This document shows positions 50,396-58,501 of a DNA stretch of 58,501 nt, in pieces (position 1 is the first letter of the stretch; each line of letters opens with the position of its first letter). The stretch is from Methanothrix sp. (GTDB taxonomy: Archaea; Halobacteriota; Methanosarcinia; Methanotrichales; Methanotrichaceae): assembly GCA_017994055.1 (NCBI GenBank), contig JAGOLL010000004.1, positions 1 to 58,501 of the forward strand. Direction: 5' to 3'. Both the position numbers and the translations under genes were made by a program. The notes under the pieces were generated by a model. The model was not told the DNA's origin, did no database searches, and was given only the letters and a program-made list of their open reading frames with translations.

Positions 50396-51667
50396 TCACA
50401 TGTAAGCGCCTTCGCCATGCTGGCTGATATCCAGTCCTACGGCTTCCTCTTCGTCTTTGACCCGCAGTCCCATCAATGCATCAATGATCCTGGCCAGGCC
50501 GAAGGTGACGGCAAAGGAGTAGGCCCAGGTCACAGCCACGGCCAGAAGCTGAATCATCAGCTGCTGGCTGTTTCCGGCCAGAAGGCCGGCTGCCCCTATG
50601 CTGGCGAAGACGCCCGTAGCCAGAACACCCCAGGTGCTGCCTATGCCGTGGCAGGCCAGCACGTCGAGAGAGTCATCCACCCTTCCGCTGCCCCGAATGA
50701 GGATGATGGCATAGTATCCGGCGATGGCGGCCACAACTCCAATGGGCACCGCAGCCAGGGGGGTCACAAATCCGGCGGCCGGGGTTATGGCTGCCAGGCC
50801 GGCCACAGCGCCTGTTACTATGCCCAGAGCAGAAGGCGCTCTCTGTCGCCAGGAGAGGAGCATCCAGGTGGTGGCTGCTGCCGCTGCGGAGGTGTTGGTG
50901 GTCACAAAGGCATTGGCAGCTATGCCGTCCGCAGCAAGGGCCGATCCGGCATTGAATCCAAACCAGCCGAACCAGAGCAGGGCCGCGCCCATGACCGTGG
51001 TGGGGATGTTATGGGGCTCCATGGGATCGGTTCCAAATCCCCGCCGGGCTCCGATGACCAGGGCCATGGCCAGGGCGGAGACACCGGCGGTGATGTGCAC
51101 CACAATGCCCCCGGCAAAGTCCAGGACACCCATCTGGGCCAGCCAGCCCCCACCCCAGACCCAGTGGGCCACGGGATCATAGACCAATGTGGCCCAGGCC
51201 AGGGAGAAGACCAGAAATGAGCTGAACTTGATCCGCTCCACATAGCTGCCGGTGATCAGAGAGACGGTGATGATGGCGAACATGGCCTGAAAGATCATGA
51301 AGGTGAGAGCAGGGATGCTCAGCCCCTCTTTGGCCTCCAAGCCCACACCGGACAGTCCCAGAAAGTCCAGGCCGCCGATAAGTCCTCCTATATCATGGCC
51401 GAAGGCCAGACTGTAGCCGCAGAGTATCCACTGCAGGCTGATGATTCCCATTATGGCAAAGCTGAATATGATGGTGGATATGGCGTTCTTCTTTCGCACC
51501 ATGCCTCCGTAGAATAGGCCCACGCCGGGGATCATGATCAAGACCAGGGCGGCGCTGATGAGCACCCAGGCATTGTCGGCAGCACTGATGGCCTCCTGGG
51601 CGCAGGCAGGACCGGCCAGTATAGAGCAGATCAATAGGCATAACAGCGGCAAACGATATGAGAGCAA
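50396..51667 (-). CDS. amt: Ammonium transporter Amt
   Basis: A 423-residue Amt/Rh channel with a signal peptide (LPLLCLLICSILAGPACA) and eleven membrane helices. The twin pore histidines are in GGIVVHITAGVSAL and DVLACHGIGSTWGV. ADNAWVLISAALVLIMIPG and GLFYGGMVRKKNA open the fold. A TTG start with GGTGATT five bases upstream is the best. The gene lies directly before glnK, so the pair is a standard ammonium uptake operon; ATATGCTTATAGC near 51705 on this strand may be its TATA box. Confidence 0.95.
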   Translation of the reverse strand: MLSYRLPLLCLLICSILAGPACAQEAISAADNAWVLISAALVLIMIPGVGLFYGGMVRKKNAISTIIFSFAIMGIISLQWILCGYSLAFGHDIGGLIGGLDFLGLSGVGLEAKEGLSIPALTFMIFQAMFAIITVSLITGSYVERIKFSSFLVFSLAWATLVYDPVAHWVWGGGWLAQMGVLDFAGGIVVHITAGVSALAMALVIGARRGFGTDPMEPHNIPTTVMGAALLWFGWFGFNAGSALAADGIAANAFVTTNTSAAAAATTWMLLSWRQRAPSALGIVTGAVAGLAAITPAAGFVTPLAAVPIGVVAAIAGYYAIILIRGSGRVDDSLDVLACHGIGSTWGVLATGVFASIGAAGLLAGNSQQLMIQLLAVAVTWAYSFAVTFGLARIIDALMGLRVKDEEEAVGLDISQHGEGAYM

Positions 51668-52043
51668 ATGAAATCACCATAAGGCGAGGACAAAGCCTAA
51701 GCTATAAGCATATTTGGGAATAAGTATGCGACCTTCATATGAATTGTGAAATTTGCTGCGGTCTCAAGATCATAGTTAATGGCAAGGATGGTTTATCGCA
51801 TGCATAAATCGCATCAAAAACAGAGCTAAGGAGATGCAGATCCGGCACTCGTGACTCGGGCGGGCTAAAGGATTTTGGACTCGAAGGATTAAAAGGACCT
51901 TTTTCCGGTTCGATTTTATATCCTGGACTTTGCATCCAAGCTCAGATGGGAGGGGAGATAATCTCGATGGCCGGAAAATGCCGACTCTTTTATAGGAGCA
52001 GAACAGGAGTTGAGGCAGAAAAAGGAACAGGGCGGAGGATTAA
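51668..52043. other. Intergenic region between amt and the glycan locus
   Basis: Divergent promoters: TATA-like ttatag near 51705 for amt, and cttttataggagc at 51984-51996 for the glycosyltransferase, whose ATG follows GGAGGATTAA. A reverse-strand frame at 51735-51935 has no support. The middle has weak inverted repeats but no recognised RNA gene or riboswitch. Confidence 0.45.
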
Positions 52044-53168
52044 ATGAGGATATTGGTGATTCCAACCACGGACTGGATCAGGCATCCGGTCCCCAATAGG
52101 CTCAATTTCATCTTCGATATTCTGGCCGAGGAGCATGAGGTTTATGTCCTGCACTTCGGCCTGAAGAGGTTTTCAGGCCTCGAGCCGAGGCAGACCGGAT
52201 GCACTCTCCTGCCGGCGGACTGGATAAAAGCTGAGGACCCATCCTTGTATTATATCCTCAACTTTCCCTATCACCTGTGGAAGATCAGGAGAATTGTCCG
52301 CCGCCTGAAGATCGATGTCATCCTCTCCGCCAATATCCTGCCCTCCTTTGCCGCCAACTTCGCAGGCGCGCCTGTGGTATTCGATTATCTGGACCATCTG
52401 GAGGAGTCGGCATCGGTCTATTATCCGGGATCGGCTCTGGGGGAGGTGGTCAAGCAGGTGGTAAGAAGAATAACCAGGTACAACCTCCGGCAGGCCCGAT
52501 CGGTGATCACCGTCACCAAAGAGCTGTCCGATTTCCTTCATGATCTGGGTGTCAGAGAGGTAACCGTAATCGCCAACGGGGTGGATACACAGGCTCTTCA
52601 GCCGCTGCCCAAGGAGGAGGCCAAGAGCGAGCTGGGCCTCTCGGGCCCGGTTTTGGGCTATGTGGGGTCGCTGGAGCACTGGGTAGACCTGGAGAGCGTC
52701 GTCTCAGCCCTGCCCAAGATCGATGCCAGCCTTCTGGTGGTGGGGCCGGGGCTTTTTACCGATTATGGGGACAAGATAAAGAAAATGGCGGAAGAGCTTG
52801 GGGTGATAGATAGGGTTGTCTTCACCGGAGCGGTGAAGTATCAGGATCTGTCGCGATATATCTCCGCCATGGACATTGGCCTCAATCCCCTGAAGATGAT
52901 GAAGAAGAACGAGTATGCCGCCGGGGGCAAGGTCTTCAACTACCTTTCCTGCGGCCGGCCGGTGCTCTCCAGCCGCATGGTCTCTCTGGAGAGGCTGCTG
53001 GGGGATGAGATTTACTATTATGATGATGTGGACAGCTTTGTCAAGCAGGCGGAAAGAATCATGGCAGCAGGACTGGATGATAAGCATTTCAGGTCCATAG
53101 CGGAGAAGTACGATTGGCGAGAATTATCTAAAAATTACATAGATGTATTGGAGATATATAGCAAATAA
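52044..53168 (+). CDS. GT4-type glycosyltransferase
   Basis: A 374-residue GT-B-fold glycosyltransferase. The N-terminal domain opens MRILVIPTTDWIRHPVPNRL, which contrasts with the usual G-G of GT4, and the C-terminal donor domain has VIANGVDTQALQPLP, GYVGSLEHWVDLESVVSALP and EYAAGGKVFNYLSCGRPVLS, the last being close to the E-x7-E region. It probably adds a sugar to a lipid-linked or surface glycan on the cytoplasmic side. GC-rich like the conserved genes, in contrast with the next three AT-rich genes. GGAGG precedes the ATG. Confidence 0.87.
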   Translation: MRILVIPTTDWIRHPVPNRLNFIFDILAEEHEVYVLHFGLKRFSGLEPRQTGCTLLPADWIKAEDPSLYYILNFPYHLWKIRRIVRRLKIDVILSANILPSFAANFAGAPVVFDYLDHLEESASVYYPGSALGEVVKQVVRRITRYNLRQARSVITVTKELSDFLHDLGVREVTVIANGVDTQALQPLPKEEAKSELGLSGPVLGYVGSLEHWVDLESVVSALPKIDASLLVVGPGLFTDYGDKIKKMAEELGVIDRVVFTGAVKYQDLSRYISAMDIGLNPLKMMKKNEYAAGGKVFNYLSCGRPVLSSRMVSLERLLGDEIYYYDDVDSFVKQAERIMAAGLDDKHFRSIAEKYDWRELSKNYIDVLEIYSK

Positions 53169-53450
53169 TTTAATATAATTTTTTACTGGCTAAGGTCCTA
53201 GGAAAATCTTCGAGCGTCCAATTCAATTTATTTAGAAAAAAGAATAAAAAATATAATTAGATCCTTAGCAATTGTGAATTCTGCTTGGAATTGAATGAGC
53301 AAGCTCTTCCTATCTGGTTTCTAGATATAAGGATTAATAAAACCCTGAACAATTAAAGGTAGGGTTTTCATGGAGAGGGCAAGTTATATATGATTGTCAT
53401 AGAGCTGTTCATGCATGGTTAGAGGTGGGCAATAAGGGGCTGTGTGCGAT

Positions 53451-54116
53451 ATGAGCAGAAACATTGTTATCCTTGGTGCAGGTGGATTCGCCCGGGAAAT
53501 GTATTGGCATATTAAAGATAGTATTCCACAAGCAAGAATGGTTTTCGCTAATGATGTAAAAGAAACCAAGGAAATTGCAATTAATGGGCAGATAATTCCT
53601 GTTATAAAAAATTGGGATTTTGATTGCGTGCCTGTCAATGGGTTAGATAAGCCATGCGAAAAATTCAAAGAATTTGTTATAGGTGTAGGCAGTCCTAAAA
53701 TAAAGAGAATCCTTGTTCAGAAAGCCCTGGCGTGCGGATTAGTTCCAGCACCTGCTGTTATTCATCCACGTGCTCTGGTGCAAGGAGATGACTGTGAGAT
53801 TGGCATGGGAAGCATAATATCTCCTGGTTGCGTAATTACGACCAATGTTAATATAGGAAATTACGTGCTTCTCAATCTCAATTGCACCGTTGGTCACGAT
53901 GCAATATTAGGGGACTATGTGACATGCAATCCAGGATGCTGCATTTCAGGTAATGTAACGCTTGGAAAAGGAGTAATGCTGGGAACTGGGACTGTGATTC
54001 GGGAAAAGATCAATATAGCTCCGGATGTTCAGACTGGAGCACAATCTTGCGTGGTTAAAGATATTATCGACTCTAATATCACTGTAGCAGGAATTCCAGC
54101 TAGAAAACTTAGATGA
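53451..54116 (+). CDS. NeuD/PglD-like sugar O/N-acyltransferase
   Basis: A 221-residue protein: an N-terminal Rossmann-like PglD_N domain (NIVILGAGGFAREMYWHIKD) and a left-handed beta-helix of hexapeptide repeats (GSIISPGCVITTNVNIGNYV, GNVTLGKGVMLGTGTVI). A His of the GHDAILGDYVTCNPG stretch is the probable base. The family acetylates amino sugars such as UDP-bacillosamine or sialic acid, but the acyl donor here could be another acyl-CoA. A GTG three codons earlier is a possible start. AT-rich with the two following genes. Confidence 0.88.
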   Translation: MSRNIVILGAGGFAREMYWHIKDSIPQARMVFANDVKETKEIAINGQIIPVIKNWDFDCVPVNGLDKPCEKFKEFVIGVGSPKIKRILVQKALACGLVPAPAVIHPRALVQGDDCEIGMGSIISPGCVITTNVNIGNYVLLNLNCTVGHDAILGDYVTCNPGCCISGNVTLGKGVMLGTGTVIREKINIAPDVQTGAQSCVVKDIIDSNITVAGIPARKLR

Positions 54117-54158
54117 GCATTTCCCAGCAAACTGCTGTTTATGATGCATGAGGAATGA

Positions 54159-55295
54159 ATGTATATTACAGGAATAGGGAGAACAAAATTTGGGGTCTTA
54201 GATAAGTCGCTGCCGGAGCTGCTTTACGAGGCCATGTATAAATGCGTTAGAGATAGTACTTTGAGCCTCGATAAAATAGACGCCGTAGTAGTCTCCAACT
54301 TCTTGGCGGGAAGCACCCAAAGTCAGCTCCATTTAGGGTCATTGATATCCAGCTTACTGCCTGGGACAAATCTGCCTTCATTTAGAGTTGAAGCAGCATG
54401 TTCCTCAGGAGGAATGGCCATCTATCAAGCACTTTCTTTACTTCATGAATTTGATAATATTATGGTTATAGGTGGAGAGAAACTGAATGTGTCATTCAAT
54501 AAGCGGATTCATAAATATATATCTATGGCAGGAGACCAGCTTCGAGACCAGCAGGAAGGTTTGATATTCCCAGCTCAATATGCAATTGCAGCTTCAAACT
54601 ATTTCCGCACTTATGGAGGAACGAGAAAAGACCTTGCTCTTATTTCCTTAAAGAATTATTCGAATGCAGCCCTTAATCAATTAGCTCATTTCTCCAAAAA
54701 AATTATAGATATGGATATCATAAATGCTGCGCCAATGGTGTGTTCTCCGCTTAAGCTATACGATTGCAGTCCCATATCAGATGGTGCCGCATCTATCATT
54801 CTCTCTAACGAAAAGAAATCACATCGCGATGTTGAGATCATAGGCTATGGTGCTAAAACTGATGCCATTTCCTTATCTCAGAGAAAGGAATTTGCAGCTT
54901 TCAAGGCAGCCAGACTGGCGGCTAAGACCGCATTCAGCATGGCTGGAATCTCTCCAAAGGATATAGATTTGGCAGAAGTACATGACTGCTTCACCATTGG
55001 CGAGCTAATCGCCATGGAGGATTTGGGCTTTTGTGGAAGAGGTGAGGCCATTGAACTTGTCAGAGAGGGCGAGACGTCTTTGCATGGGAGTCTACCTATT
55101 AACACAGATGGTGGATTATTGGCTGATGGGCATCCTTTTGGAGCAACAGGGATAGCCCAGATTTGTGAGATTGTGAAGCAACTGAGACATGAGGCCGGAG
55201 AGAGACAGATTTCCAGAGCCAAAATCGGACTTGCCCATAATATAGGTGGTGTGGGTGGAACTGCTGTTGTACACATACTGGCGGGAGGCTCATGA
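54159..55295 (+). CDS. Thiolase family protein (acetoacetyl-CoA thiolase-like)
   Basis: A 378-residue thiolase of the archaeal type. The nucleophile is Cys81 in VEAACSSGGMAI. The two C-terminal catalytic histidines are in EVHDCFTIGELIAM and GGLLADGHPFGATG, and AHNIGGVGGTAVVHIL closes the fold as in archaeal thiolases. It should condense two acyl-CoA, probably to acetoacetyl-CoA. Archaeal thiolases of this type work in a complex with an OB-fold DUF35 protein and HMG-CoA synthase; here the next gene, overlapping by ATGA, has an OB-like domain fused to a dehydrogenase. So a metabolic pair is likely. The location inside a glycan locus is unusual. Confidence 0.85.
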   Translation: MYITGIGRTKFGVLDKSLPELLYEAMYKCVRDSTLSLDKIDAVVVSNFLAGSTQSQLHLGSLISSLLPGTNLPSFRVEAACSSGGMAIYQALSLLHEFDNIMVIGGEKLNVSFNKRIHKYISMAGDQLRDQQEGLIFPAQYAIAASNYFRTYGGTRKDLALISLKNYSNAALNQLAHFSKKIIDMDIINAAPMVCSPLKLYDCSPISDGAASIILSNEKKSHRDVEIIGYGAKTDAISLSQRKEFAAFKAARLAAKTAFSMAGISPKDIDLAEVHDCFTIGELIAMEDLGFCGRGEAIELVREGETSLHGSLPINTDGGLLADGHPFGATGIAQICEIVKQLRHEAGERQISRAKIGLAHNIGGVGGTAVVHILAGGS

Positions 55296-56407
55296 ATTAC
55301 TATTGCGCGAGATGTGGCAGAGAATGGGATTATCCCGTCTCTAATTGCATCTTTTGTGATGGCAAAGTTGAAAAGATCGATACAAGTGAACATGTAATAG
55401 ATGATATGGTCCAGGTTTCGATTCCTACTGAGGATCACCCTATTGTTCCTTATTATGTAATGTTATTACGGGGACCCGATGGCTCTTATAAATTCAAGAA
55501 GACATTTCAGAATCACGAAATCGGGGACAAAATCCATCTTGAATCTGAAAAATACGATAAGTGCACAATTGGAATAATTGGAACCGGCATTACCGGCAGA
55601 GGGATTGCAGAAGTGGCCTTACGAACGGGCAACTCGATTATCTTAAAGAGCCGAAGTAGGGGTGCCCTAGAGAATACATTAGATAAGCTTTCTCGGAACC
55701 TTTACAAGAGTCTAAATATTGAAGAATCACAATTATTGCTTGAAAAAATGACTACAACCACGGACTACATATCACTTGCTAAAGCTGATTTCATAATTGA
55801 ATCTGTTGTCGAAGACCTCAAAGTAAAGAGAAATATATTTCGAATTCTTGATTCCGTCTGTGATCCAGACGTTGTGCTGGCAACAAACACATCATCTCTC
55901 TCAATATCAAAGATATCCGATGGATTGAGGTATCCAGAAAGGGTAGTCGGTTTGCATTTTTTTAATCCCATAACAAGGATGCAGCTGATAGAAATAATTA
56001 AAGGGGATAAGACATCGGATGATACGCTGAGCAAATGTGCCGATATTGCAAAAAAACTCGGCAAAGTATCTATCTTGGCAAAAGATACTCCTGGATTCGT
56101 AGTGAATAGGCTTCTCTTCACCCTTATAAATGAGGCTTGCTGGATGCTGGAAAAAGGGACATCAAGTGTTGAAGAAATCGATAAGGCCATGAAGTTAGGT
56201 GCTAATCATCCCATGGGGCCTTTCGAATTGGCTGACTTGATAGGGCTCGATCTTTGCAAAGAAATAATAGAAAATTTAAACTGTGATTCGGAAAATATTA
56301 TGTCTCATTCGACCAACATTCTAAATGAACTCGTTAGAAAAGGATATCTCGGAAAGAAGAGCGGAAGAGGCTTCTATGATTATAACGAGCAATTAAACTA
56401 TTGCTAG
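55292..56407 (+). CDS. Fusion of zinc-ribbon/OB domain with 3-hydroxyacyl-CoA dehydrogenase
   Basis: A 371-residue fusion. Residues 1-85 are a zinc ribbon (Cys5, Cys8, Cys19, Cys22 in MNYYCARCGREWDY and SNCIFCDG) and an OB-like fold (PIVPYYVMLLRGPDGSYKFK), like DUF35. Residues from about 92 onward are a 3-hydroxyacyl-CoA dehydrogenase: NAD site IGIIGTGITGRGIAEVAL, ATNTSSLSISKI, catalytic His in GLHFFNPITRMQLIEII, and NRLLFTLINEACWMLEKGTS. The C-terminal domain (NHPMGPFELADLIGLDL) is complete. It should reduce acetoacetyl-CoA or a similar 3-oxoacyl-CoA. The fused domain could bridge to the thiolase by analogy with the archaeal thiolase/DUF35/HMG-CoA synthase complex. Its product could feed the acyltransferase. 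Confidence 0.85.
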   Translation: MNYYCARCGREWDYPVSNCIFCDGKVEKIDTSEHVIDDMVQVSIPTEDHPIVPYYVMLLRGPDGSYKFKKTFQNHEIGDKIHLESEKYDKCTIGIIGTGITGRGIAEVALRTGNSIILKSRSRGALENTLDKLSRNLYKSLNIEESQLLLEKMTTTTDYISLAKADFIIESVVEDLKVKRNIFRILDSVCDPDVVLATNTSSLSISKISDGLRYPERVVGLHFFNPITRMQLIEIIKGDKTSDDTLSKCADIAKKLGKVSILAKDTPGFVVNRLLFTLINEACWMLEKGTSSVEEIDKAMKLGANHPMGPFELADLIGLDLCKEIIENLNCDSENIMSHSTNILNELVRKGYLGKKSGRGFYDYNEQLNYC

Positions 56408-56435
56408 TTATAAAAGAATCTCACCGCGGATTGCA

Positions 56436-57443
56436 CTAAGAACACCCATGAGATCCTTGGATGCTGCTGATGTAATGCATCACCATCTCCTTCAGATACG
56501 ACCGGGACGCCAGACTCACATCTGCCGATGTATACCTTAAAAGATCCGCCCGGACTATGCCCGGATACAAAGAGCCTCTATCAGCCGATCTCAAAATCAC
56601 ATATTTATCGCCCAGATCATAAAGCGATCCAGCTTCAGTAGGGCTTATAAGGTCTTCATGGAGCTTCTCCCCAGCGATAAGTCCTGTCTCCCTGATATCC
56701 GCTCTGCCTCGCATGATGCCCGTCTCCTGGCAGGCATCCAGTATCACATCCAGAAGGTCACCCAATCGGAAAGCCTTCATCTTCAGTATGAATACCTCTC
56801 CGCCCCGGGCAATCTCTGTGGCCTCCATAACCAGCCGGACGGCATCAGGAATGCCGATTATGAATCGGGTCGCCTCGGGATCGGTGATGCTTATGGGATT
56901 GCCGTTCATGAGATTATCGACGAACACGGGTATAACTGAGCCCCTGGAGCTGGCCACATTGCCGAAGCGCACACAGGTGTAGTCAGAATTCAGCGCAATG
57001 GCCTCGGATATGAGCTTGCTCGCGCCCATCACATTGACCGGAGCGGCGGCCTTATCCGTGCTTATGGCGATCAATCCCGCAACACCTCTGGAACGGGCCA
57101 GGTCCACCACATTCTGAGTGCCAAGGATATTGGTCCGGGAGCATTCCAGGGGAAACTTATCGCAGACTACAACATGCTTCATGGCTGCGGCATGGTAAAT
57201 AATGTCAAAATCATTAGCGTCAAAAGCCCTCTTGATACTGCTATAATCTCTCACATCTCCTACAACAGTCTCCAGCCGCTCATCTATGATCCTCTTCTTG
57301 AGCATGAAGTGCTTGATCTCATCCCTGCTGAAGACCACAACCTTCTCTGCCCCACCAGATAAGAGCTGTCTCACAATCTCGCTGCCTATGGAGCCCGTCC
57401 CGCCAGTTACCATGGCCGTCTTTCCCTTAATTTGGGGGATCAT
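56436..57443 (-). CDS. PseB/FlaA1-like UDP-sugar 4,6-dehydratase
   Basis: A 335-residue extended SDR protein. The NAD site is MVTGGTGSIGSEIVRQLLSG and the active-site region STDKAAAPVNVMGASKL has Met in place of the usual SDR tyrosine, which is normal for the FlaA1/PseB/PglF group. SITDPEATRFIIGIPDAVRL fits the sugar-binding end. It probably converts UDP-GlcNAc to a 4-keto-6-deoxy sugar for an amino sugar. Its ATG shares one base with the stop of the aminotransferase gene (TGATG), so the two work in one operon. Convergent with the fusion dehydrogenase gene. Confidence 0.9.
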   Translation of the reverse strand: MIPQIKGKTAMVTGGTGSIGSEIVRQLLSGGAEKVVVFSRDEIKHFMLKKRIIDERLETVVGDVRDYSSIKRAFDANDFDIIYHAAAMKHVVVCDKFPLECSRTNILGTQNVVDLARSRGVAGLIAISTDKAAAPVNVMGASKLISEAIALNSDYTCVRFGNVASSRGSVIPVFVDNLMNGNPISITDPEATRFIIGIPDAVRLVMEATEIARGGEVFILKMKAFRLGDLLDVILDACQETGIMRGRADIRETGLIAGEKLHEDLISPTEAGSLYDLGDKYVILRSADRGSLYPGIVRADLLRYTSADVSLASRSYLKEMVMHYISSIQGSHGCS

Positions 57444-58501
57444 CACTCTGCCTCGAAAAATTCCTGAATCTTCTCAACTATATAGTCCATTCTTTCCTCG
57501 GTCAGGGATGGAAAAATAGGCAATGATAAAACCTGTGAGGATATCTCTTCCGTCCTGGGCAGATCTCCTTCATTGAAACCTAGAGATTTATAGAATTTGG
57601 TCAGATGAACCGGCGGGAAATAGACCTTGGTCATTATGCCTTCCGACATAAGATAACTCATCAGAGCATCTCTCCTGCTTCTGCCGCCCATGATCCTTAT
57701 GGTAAACATCTGATAGACGTGGAAGTCTCCCTCCGGCTCCTTAAAGACTTCAATTTCTTCAATATCGGAGAGCCTGGCCCTCATATAAGATGCCTTTGCC
57801 CTCCTCCATTCTGCTATCTTGTCTGCCTTATGAAGCTGAGATATTCCTAAGGCTGCTGCCATGCTCGGCATCCTGAAGTTATATCCGAGATCGATGTAAT
57901 CACCTGATTCGGTGGAATCGAAATAAGCTGAATTCTCCAGCCTTCCCTGAGAGCAGATGAGGGAAAGCTTCTCAAAGATGGTCTTTGAATTGGTGACTAC
58001 AGCGCCACCTTCACCGGTTGTGATGATCTTATTCTGACAGAAGCTCAATATGCTCGAATCCCCGAAGCTGCCCACCCTCTTGCTGCCGACTCTCGCTCCT
58101 AGAGCCTCGGCAGCATCCTCTATTAATATGAGATCGTGATCCTCAGCGATCTCCCTCAGTTCCTTTATTCGGCATGGACAACCACCGTAGTGTATAGGCA
58201 TTATGGCCTTGGTGCGGGGATTTATCCTTTCCAAGACATCTTCCGGGTCCAGTCCATAGCTCTGCTCTTCTATCTCGGCAAAGACCGGCCTGGCTCCCAC
58301 AAATAATGGTGCGTTGGCTGTGGCGATGAATGTAAAGGAGGGCACTATTACCTCATCTCCATTTTCCAGTCCATAGGCAATCATTGCTGCAAAGAGGGCT
58401 GAAGTTCCGGAGTTGAATGCGACAGCATAATTTGATCCAACATAATCGGCCAGTTCTCTTTCAAAATCATGGATCTCCGGACCGGCTGCCCAGTTCTTTC
58501 T
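57443..58501 (-). CDS. DegT/DnrJ/EryC1-type aminotransferase, 5' end outside the window
   Basis: 352 residues of a sugar aminotransferase; the frame is open to the right edge, beginning with NWAAGPEIHDFERELADYVG, so a few dozen N-terminal residues are missing. PLP motifs are AVAFNSGTSALFAAM, LILIEDAAEALGARVGSKRV and the lysine of FCQNKIITTGEGGAVVT. It would transfer an amino group to the 4-keto sugar made by the dehydratase encoded downstream. Together with the NeuD-like acyltransferase this matches the PglF-PglE-PglD logic for acylated 4-amino sugars. Confidence 0.9.
   Translation of the reverse strand, partial: RKNWAAGPEIHDFERELADYVGSNYAVAFNSGTSALFAAMIAYGLENGDEVIVPSFTFIATANAPLFVGARPVFAEIEEQSYGLDPEDVLERINPRTKAIMPIHYGGCPCRIKELREIAEDHDLILIEDAAEALGARVGSKRVGSFGDSSILSFCQNKIITTGEGGAVVTNSKTIFEKLSLICSQGRLENSAYFDSTESGDYIDLGYNFRMPSMAAALGISQLHKADKIAEWRRAKASYMRARLSDIEEIEVFKEPEGDFHVYQMFTIRIMGGRSRRDALMSYLMSEGIMTKVYFPPVHLTKFYKSLGFNEGDLPRTEEISSQVLSLPIFPSLTEERMDYIVEKIQEFFEAE

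Noticed and set aside
50261..51220. 319-codon forward frame opposite glnK-amt
   Set aside because: Composition is Gly/His-rich shadow of the amt codons; amt and glnK are certain.

Overview
This window looks like a chromosomal segment of a methanogenic euryarchaeon, most likely a Methanothrix (Methanosaeta)-type aceticlastic methanogen. The methanogen call rests on an F420-dependent methylene-H4MPT reductase (mer), methanogenesis marker 8, a small sulfite-reductase-like protein, archaeal Sec61-beta, archaeal NMN adenylyltransferase, ADH synthase and deoxyadenosine deaminase. TATA-box promoters, leaderless starts and an intron-bearing tRNA-Ser are also archaeal. The genus is an inference, from the many TPR proteins and secreted repeat proteins. 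Most genes are GC-rich, and a few AT-rich patches look acquired.

Layout. 1-4 kb: an extracellular VWA-TPR protein with homogenised 102-bp repeats (running off the left edge) and a GH13 glycosidase. 4-10 kb: a small PGF-CTERM-like protein, hisA-hisB (HisB lacks its first metal motif), a hydrolase pair, a class-V aminotransferase, RNase HII and a membrane protein. 10-19 kb: a frameshifted secreted protein, a zinc-ribbon protein, a NosD-like beta-helix protein, Sec61-beta (57 aa), an SDH-type membrane protease, an HAD phosphatase, a large U32 protein and a TPR protein. 19.7-21.1 kb: a curlin-like secreted protein with eleven near-identical 30-residue repeats. 21-22 kb: gene-poor, perhaps decayed. 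22-28.3 kb: DUF3795, marker 8, AlaX, an HTH regulator, ftsZ, and a tight three-gene operon of winged-helix protein, DNA-ligase-like protein without OB fold, and SPL-like radical SAM enzyme. 28-37.7 kb: two secreted proteins, Dsr-LP, ChaB, mer-nadM, a phosphatase, a YkgJ protein, a double rhodanese without its cysteines, ADH synthase and an anchored surface protein. 37.7-39.5 kb: dadD, tRNA-Ser(TGA) and IS605-like hairpins.

39.5-48.8 kb is accessory: three secreted paralogues, a decayed copy of a regulator/nucleotidyltransferase cassette carrying a HEPN-MNT toxin-antitoxin pair, an intact copy of the cassette (resembling AbiE in layout), duplicated 54- and 55-codon small genes, a transglutaminase-like protein, a SnoaL-like protein and a multiply frameshifted pseudogene. 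48.9-51.7 kb: a methyltransferase and the amt-glnK ammonium operon. 52-58.5 kb is a surface-glycan locus: a GT4 glycosyltransferase, NeuD/PglD-like acyltransferase, thiolase, a fusion of a zinc-ribbon/OB domain with 3-hydroxyacyl-CoA dehydrogenase, a PseB/FlaA1-like 4,6-dehydratase and a DegT aminotransferase.

Most promising leads: the thiolase/OB-dehydrogenase pair, which could make a 3-hydroxyacyl group for an amino sugar; the curlin-like repeat protein; the duplicated regulator-nucleotidyltransferase-small-ORF cassette; and the ligase-like/radical-SAM operon with a palindromic operator candidate.
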